A stretch of DNA of 64,000 nt, taken from an uncultured Spirochaetales bacterium (GTDB lineage: Bacteria > Spirochaetota > Spirochaetia > Sphaerochaetales > Sphaerochaetaceae). The translations under genes were made by a program, and so were the position numbers. The notes under the pieces were generated by a model. That model was not told the DNA's origin, ran no database searches, and was given only the letters and a program-made list of their open reading frames with translations. The stretch lies in NCBI GenBank assembly GCA_949288415.1, contig CASEKE010000048.1:1-64000 (forward strand), given 5' to 3'. This document shows, piece by piece, positions 60,817 to 64,000 of the stretch (position 1 is the stretch's first letter; every line of letters begins with the position of its first letter).

Positions 60817-63126
60817 ATGATAGCGGAAAAACTACTGAAGGAGCTTACGCTCCAGGAGAAGGCCGGACTCTGCTCCGGACTCGACAGCTGGCATATAAAG
60901 GGCGTCGAACGCCTCGGCATTCCTTCGCTGATGATCACTGACGGGCCTCATGGGCTCAGGAAATGCGTCGGAAACGAGACTGTGAAGGCCACATGTTTTC
61001 CTCCTGCCTGCCTCTCGGCTTGCAGCTGGAACGAGGATGCGCTTTTCGACGAGGGACAAGCAATCGCCGAAGAGTGCATCGGCGAGGATGTCGCCATGGT
61101 CCTCGGACCGGGAGCGAACATCAAGAGAAGTCCTCTCTGCGGAAGGAACTTCGAGTATTTCAGTGAGGATCCGTTCCTTGCGGGTAAGCTGGCCGCTGCC
61201 TGGATCCGCGGCGTCGAGAAGAAGGGAGTAGGGACGTCTCTCAAGCACTTTGCTGCAAACAGCCAGGAAAGGCTGAGAATGTGTTCGAACAGCGTCGTGG
61301 ACGAGAGGGCGCTCAGAGAAATATACCTTCCTGCTTTCGAGGAAGCCGTGAAGAACGGTCATCCATCGTCGCTGATGTGTTCCTACAACAGGATAGACGG
61401 GACGTATGCGGCGCAGAACCGTCATACCCTTTACGAGATTCTCAGACAGGAGTGGGGGTACAAAGGCTTCGTCATGACGGACTGGGGTGCCATGGACGAT
61501 CCGATAGAGTCACTCAGATCCGGTCTCGAGCTGGAGATGCCGGGACCCGACACGTTCAACGAGAAGCGCATCGTAGATGCGGTGGAGAGCGGAAAGCTTG
61601 ATGTCGGCGTGCTCGACCGTGCCGTGGAGCTCATCCTGGAGTTCGTTCTGTCCCACAAGGACAACATTGCGTCGGATTACGACTCCTATGCGCATCACCT
61701 GCTTGCAAGACGGATCGCCGCGGATTCCATGGTGCTGCTCAAGAACGACGACGAGGCTCTTCCGCTCAGGCGCGACCAGAGCGTTCTTGTCGTCGGCGCA
61801 TTCGCGAAGCATCCGAGGTTCCAGGGCGGCGGAAGCAGCAGGGTCAACTCCTCTATGGTCGACTCTGCATACGATTTCCTCGTCGCCAAGGGCTTCGATG
61901 TCGATTATGCCCAGGGCTATGATCCTGCAGACGGCAGCACGACGGATTCTCTAATCGAGGAGGCGCTCGGAAAAGCTGAAGGAAAGGACTGCGTCGTGCT
62001 TTTCGTCGGCCTGCCGGATCTATATGAGTCCGAGGGCTTCGACAGGAAAAATCTCCTCCTTCCCGCCGGCATGGACGAGCTTGCAGAAAGGCTTACGGAG
62101 AGAAACGGCAACGTCGTTGTTGTTCTTTCTGTCGGTTCTCCGGTCGTCCTGCCATGGAGAGAAAAGGTGAAGGCAATACTTCTTTCGTACCTTTCCGGCG
62201 AGGCGAGCGGAAGCGCAGTGGCCGACATCCTCTCAGGAAAGGTCAATCCGTCCGGGCATCTTGCCGAGACCTGGCCGCTTGGAATCGAAGACACTCCGTG
62301 TTTCGGATCATACGCCACGGACGATCTTAACGTGAGATACATGGAGAGTCTGCTTGTAGGCTACAGGTACTACGACTACATGGGAAAGAATGTGGAATAC
62401 CCGTTCGGCCATGGTCTGTCGTATACGACGTTCGACTACCAGATTACGAAGGTGACGCTGTACGTAGAGAAGAATACGGGCGAAGTGGAGGTAAGGATAA
62501 GGAATTCCGGCAAAGTCTCGGGGGACGCAGTTGCAGAGCTGTACATAGGAAAGGTCGGCTCATCGATATTCCGTCCGGTGAGAGAGCTGAAGGGATTTGC
62601 CAAGGTGCATCTCGAGCCCGGTGAGGCCGTTACCGTGACGATTCCTCTCTCTCCGAGATCCTTTGCATTCTATTGCACGCAAAGGAATGAATGGGTGGTC
62701 GAGGATGGAGATTACGAGATAGCCGTAGGGGATTCCAGCCGGAACCTCGTTTCTCGCATCGTTACGGCAATCAAGGGAGAAAGCAGGCTGGAAGTTCCTG
62801 GCACAGAGGAATACTCGAGGGAGAAAATAGAGAGGGACGGCTTTACTGGCGATGGCTTCAGCTCCCTGTTCCCTGATGGAGTTCCGCTGCATGACTTCTC
62901 CCGCTTCGACATGTCCAGTCCTGTCTGCAGCGTGATCGGCAGCGAGGAGGGAAGCTGGCTTGGGCAGCTGTTGGAGAAATACGAGGAAAACTACGACGGA
63001 CAGCCGGAGATGTTGCCGATGATGAAGGCGATGGCGCTGGAGATGCCTCTCAGAAACCTTCCGTCTTTCTGCGGCCTGGACAGGAACAGGCTTGTCGAAC
63101 TGGTGGAGAGCCTCAATTCGAAATGA
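60817..63126 (+). CDS. Glycoside hydrolase family 3 beta-glycosidase
   Basis: The 769-residue protein has a GH3 TIM barrel (about 1-290; SLKHFAANSQE, nucleophile Asp in GFVMTDWGAMDD), the C-terminal alpha/beta sandwich (NLLLPAGMDELAERL, SGHLAETWPL, YPFGHGLSYTTFDYQ) and a fibronectin III-like domain (about 560-640). No signal peptide, so it acts on imported beta-glucosides or related oligosaccharides. TAGGAG precedes the ATG. It stands alone without a transporter, so its substrate is not fixed by context. Confidence 0.93.
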   Translation: MIAEKLLKELTLQEKAGLCSGLDSWHIKGVERLGIPSLMITDGPHGLRKCVGNETVKATCFPPACLSACSWNEDALFDEGQAIAEECIGEDVAMVLGPGANIKRSPLCGRNFEYFSEDPFLAGKLAAAWIRGVEKKGVGTSLKHFAANSQERLRMCSNSVVDERALREIYLPAFEEAVKNGHPSSLMCSYNRIDGTYAAQNRHTLYEILRQEWGYKGFVMTDWGAMDDPIESLRSGLELEMPGPDTFNEKRIVDAVESGKLDVGVLDRAVELILEFVLSHKDNIASDYDSYAHHLLARRIAADSMVLLKNDDEALPLRRDQSVLVVGAFAKHPRFQGGGSSRVNSSMVDSAYDFLVAKGFDVDYAQGYDPADGSTTDSLIEEALGKAEGKDCVVLFVGLPDLYESEGFDRKNLLLPAGMDELAERLTERNGNVVVVLSVGSPVVLPWREKVKAILLSYLSGEASGSAVADILSGKVNPSGHLAETWPLGIEDTPCFGSYATDDLNVRYMESLLVGYRYYDYMGKNVEYPFGHGLSYTTFDYQITKVTLYVEKNTGEVEVRIRNSGKVSGDAVAELYIGKVGSSIFRPVRELKGFAKVHLEPGEAVTVTIPLSPRSFAFYCTQRNEWVVEDGDYEIAVGDSSRNLVSRIVTAIKGESRLEVPGTEEYSREKIERDGFTGDGFSSLFPDGVPLHDFSRFDMSSPVCSVIGSEEGSWLGQLLEKYEENYDGQPEMLPMMKAMALEMPLRNLPSFCGLDRNRLVELVESLNSK

Positions 63127-63127
63127 A

Positions 63128-63157
63128 AAAAAGCGCGTCGGAAACGGCGCGCTTTTT
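63128..63157. terminator. Bidirectional terminator between GH3 and the H1-like gene
   Basis: AAAAAGCGCG (63128-63137) pairs with CGCGCTTTTT (63148-63157), flanked by A and T runs, serving both convergent genes. Confidence 0.85.
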
Positions 63158-63182
63158 CAATGGAAACAATGGCGAATCCTTT

Positions 63183-63359
63183 TCAGGCCTCGACCTTCTG
63201 CTCCTGGATCTCTTTTCTTCTCTCCTTGCAGAGCTTCGCGATTTCGGCCAGGGCCTTGCGCGCTCTGGCGGCGGATGCCTTGACACCCTTTTCCTGGAAT
63301 CGTGCGCTCTCAGAGCGGTAGATTTCCCACTGTTCCTCTAGCTTTTCATGTAAAGTCAT
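63183..63359 (-). CDS. Histone H1-like small basic protein
   Basis: This 58-residue frame reads MTLHEKLEEQWEIYRSESAR, then FQEKGVKASAARARKALAEI and AKLCKERRKEIQEQKVEA. The ARARKALxEIxKLCKERRKEI core resembles bacterial histone-H1-like DNA-binding proteins (Hc1-type and their Bacteroidetes and spirochaete relatives). It is charged, helical and has no membrane segment. AAGGA lies about 11 bases before the ATG, and the terminator at 63128 follows its stop. Probable nucleoid-associated role. Confidence 0.72.
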   Translation of the reverse strand: MTLHEKLEEQWEIYRSESARFQEKGVKASAARARKALAEIAKLCKERRKEIQEQKVEA

Positions 63360-63456
63360 CTTCGACCCATCCTTCTTTTTTTTCTACAGTTTATCACGGG
63401 AAGGAGCAAAAGCAAGAGAAAATATGTATTATTTCAAATTTTTTGCGATTCTGGAG

Positions 63457-64000
63457 CTATATTTGTCGTCCTTTCCACGTGAAATGTCTGCCGGTAAGTT
63501 TAACCCAGATGCCGTAAAGATACATCGATCCGGTCTGGAAGATCGCTATGGGTCCGGATATGCTTACTTTGATCGAAAGCTTCTCCTCTATGGCGGATAG
63601 GAACCACGAGAAGTAGAACATGATCCAGCCGAGCGTCAGATACATCATGCTGAGAGGTGCGACGGACCACAGCGGGATTACGAGAGAGACGAGAGGTGCC
63701 GTGACGAGATGGGCAAACGTAAATAGAATGACCGCCACTATGGGGATTGCCGCTGCGCTCATCGGTACTGCACCGTTGAGGCTTCTCGCGATTCCGTTGA
63801 ATGCTTCCTTCCTTTCCTTGTACATGTTGCATGTGATGTGCTGGCAAACCGTCACGAAATGGTACTTCATCCCGTTCTCGACGAAGAGCCTGCATATGGA
63901 CATGTCGTCGCAGACATTGTTCTTTATTGATTCGTATCCTCCCACCGCTTTGTATGCGGAGGTCCTCATCATTATGAACTGTCCTATCGCTACGCTGAGT
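63457..64000 (-). CDS. Glycosyltransferase family 2, C-terminal part (runs off the window)
   Basis: The reading frame is open to the right edge, so the start is missing. The visible 180 residues begin SVAIGQFIMMRTSAYKAVGG and continue with VCDDMSICRLFVENGMKYHF, the typical GT2 acceptor/ED-like region, then three or four membrane helices (AAIPIVAVILFTFAHLV, SLVIPLWSVAPLSMMYLTLG, YFSWFLSAIEE). This is the layout of membrane-bound processive or polyprenyl GT2 enzymes, perhaps for a glycolipid or surface polysaccharide. Confidence 0.85.
   Translation of the reverse strand, partial: LSVAIGQFIMMRTSAYKAVGGYESIKNNVCDDMSICRLFVENGMKYHFVTVCQHITCNMYKERKEAFNGIARSLNGAVPMSAAAIPIVAVILFTFAHLVTAPLVSLVIPLWSVAPLSMMYLTLGWIMFYFSWFLSAIEEKLSIKVSISGPIAIFQTGSMYLYGIWVKLTGRHFTWKGRQI

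Noticed and set aside
1..64000. CRISPR array, prophage, rRNA operon or integrative element
   Set aside because: No regularly spaced direct repeats, cas genes, phage structural genes, integrases or rRNA sequence were seen on either strand. The tRNA genes are not followed by duplicated 3-prime ends that would suggest att sites.

Overview
The window looks like a chromosomal segment of an anaerobic, fermentative, probably host-associated spirochaete (Spirochaetota, perhaps Sphaerochaetaceae or a relative). This is inferred from gene content: outer-membrane beta-barrel candidates with no clear family, an Lnt-dependent lipoprotein system, acetate kinase, FeoAB iron uptake, selenium-dependent Mo-hydroxylase accessory proteins, and moderately high GC codon use. 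No ribosomal RNA is present, so the placement is not proven. Genes are packed tightly, with many ATGA/TGATG overlaps and several convergent overlaps. The only mobile-element trace is a decayed IS30-type transposase tail at the left end.

Layout. 1-0.43 kb: IS30 remnant and small hairpins. 0.4-4.3 kb (-): ModE-type regulator, FecCD-type ABC importer (permease, ATPase, binding protein) and an embedded methyltransferase, probably a molybdate/tungstate or related metal-ligand importer. 4.4-8.4 kb (-): MarR regulator with a heterodimeric ABC exporter. 8.5-11.4 kb (+): Fur/Zur regulator and znuACB. 11.5-14.7 kb: an alpha/beta hydrolase diverging from yqeC and an XdhC-YqeB fusion. 14.8-18.5 kb (+): orphan XRE regulator, proA, proB, glycosyltransferase-like gene. 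18.5-20.6 kb: lnt (-), a candidate structured RNA (-), and a second XRE regulator (+). 20.9-25 kb (-): trmL-proC-serS-pncB. 25-31 kb: uppP, dinB, a barrel protein, a two-component system and a hemA-like gene. 31-36.8 kb: a lipoprotein, then (-) nth, a SAM hydroxide adenosyltransferase, an ECF S component and a fused EcfA-EcfA'-EcfT. 36.8-38.5 kb: tRNA-Pro, a barrel protein, tRNA-Arg, an unknown gene. 38.8-42.8 kb (+): rpmB, homoserine dehydrogenase with a decayed kinase half, thrC. 43-48.2 kb: MATE (-), then an extended feo operon (+). 48.3-52.5 kb (-): galK, a RecQ-like helicase, ackA. 52.6-60.7 kb: barrel protein, atypical MurB (-), cysS, ECF sigma/anti-sigma pair, an unknown gene, valS. 60.8-64 kb: GH3 glucosidase, a histone-H1-like mini-gene (-) and a truncated glycosyltransferase (-).

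How the genes fit together. ProA, ProB and ProC give the full route from glutamate to proline, and Hom plus ThrC give the end of threonine synthesis. The metal importer and the YqeC/XdhC-YqeB proteins are probably parts of one molybdenum-hydroxylase programme; their promoters share a 15-base element. FeoA-FeoA-FeoB with two Cys-rich FeoB-associated proteins handles ferrous iron under a repeated operator, and Zur/ZnuABC handles zinc.

The most distinctive signal is not a gene cluster. About a dozen genes have a good -10 box (several with a -35 box 16-18 bases upstream) ending only 5-10 bases before the start codon, and no Shine-Dalgarno sequence, while neighbouring genes have classical ribosome binding sites. 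This suggests widespread leaderless mRNAs. Other leads are a rod-shaped candidate RNA upstream of lnt, a MurB homologue with all three catalytic residues changed, and the fused ECF module next to a SAM-cleaving enzyme.
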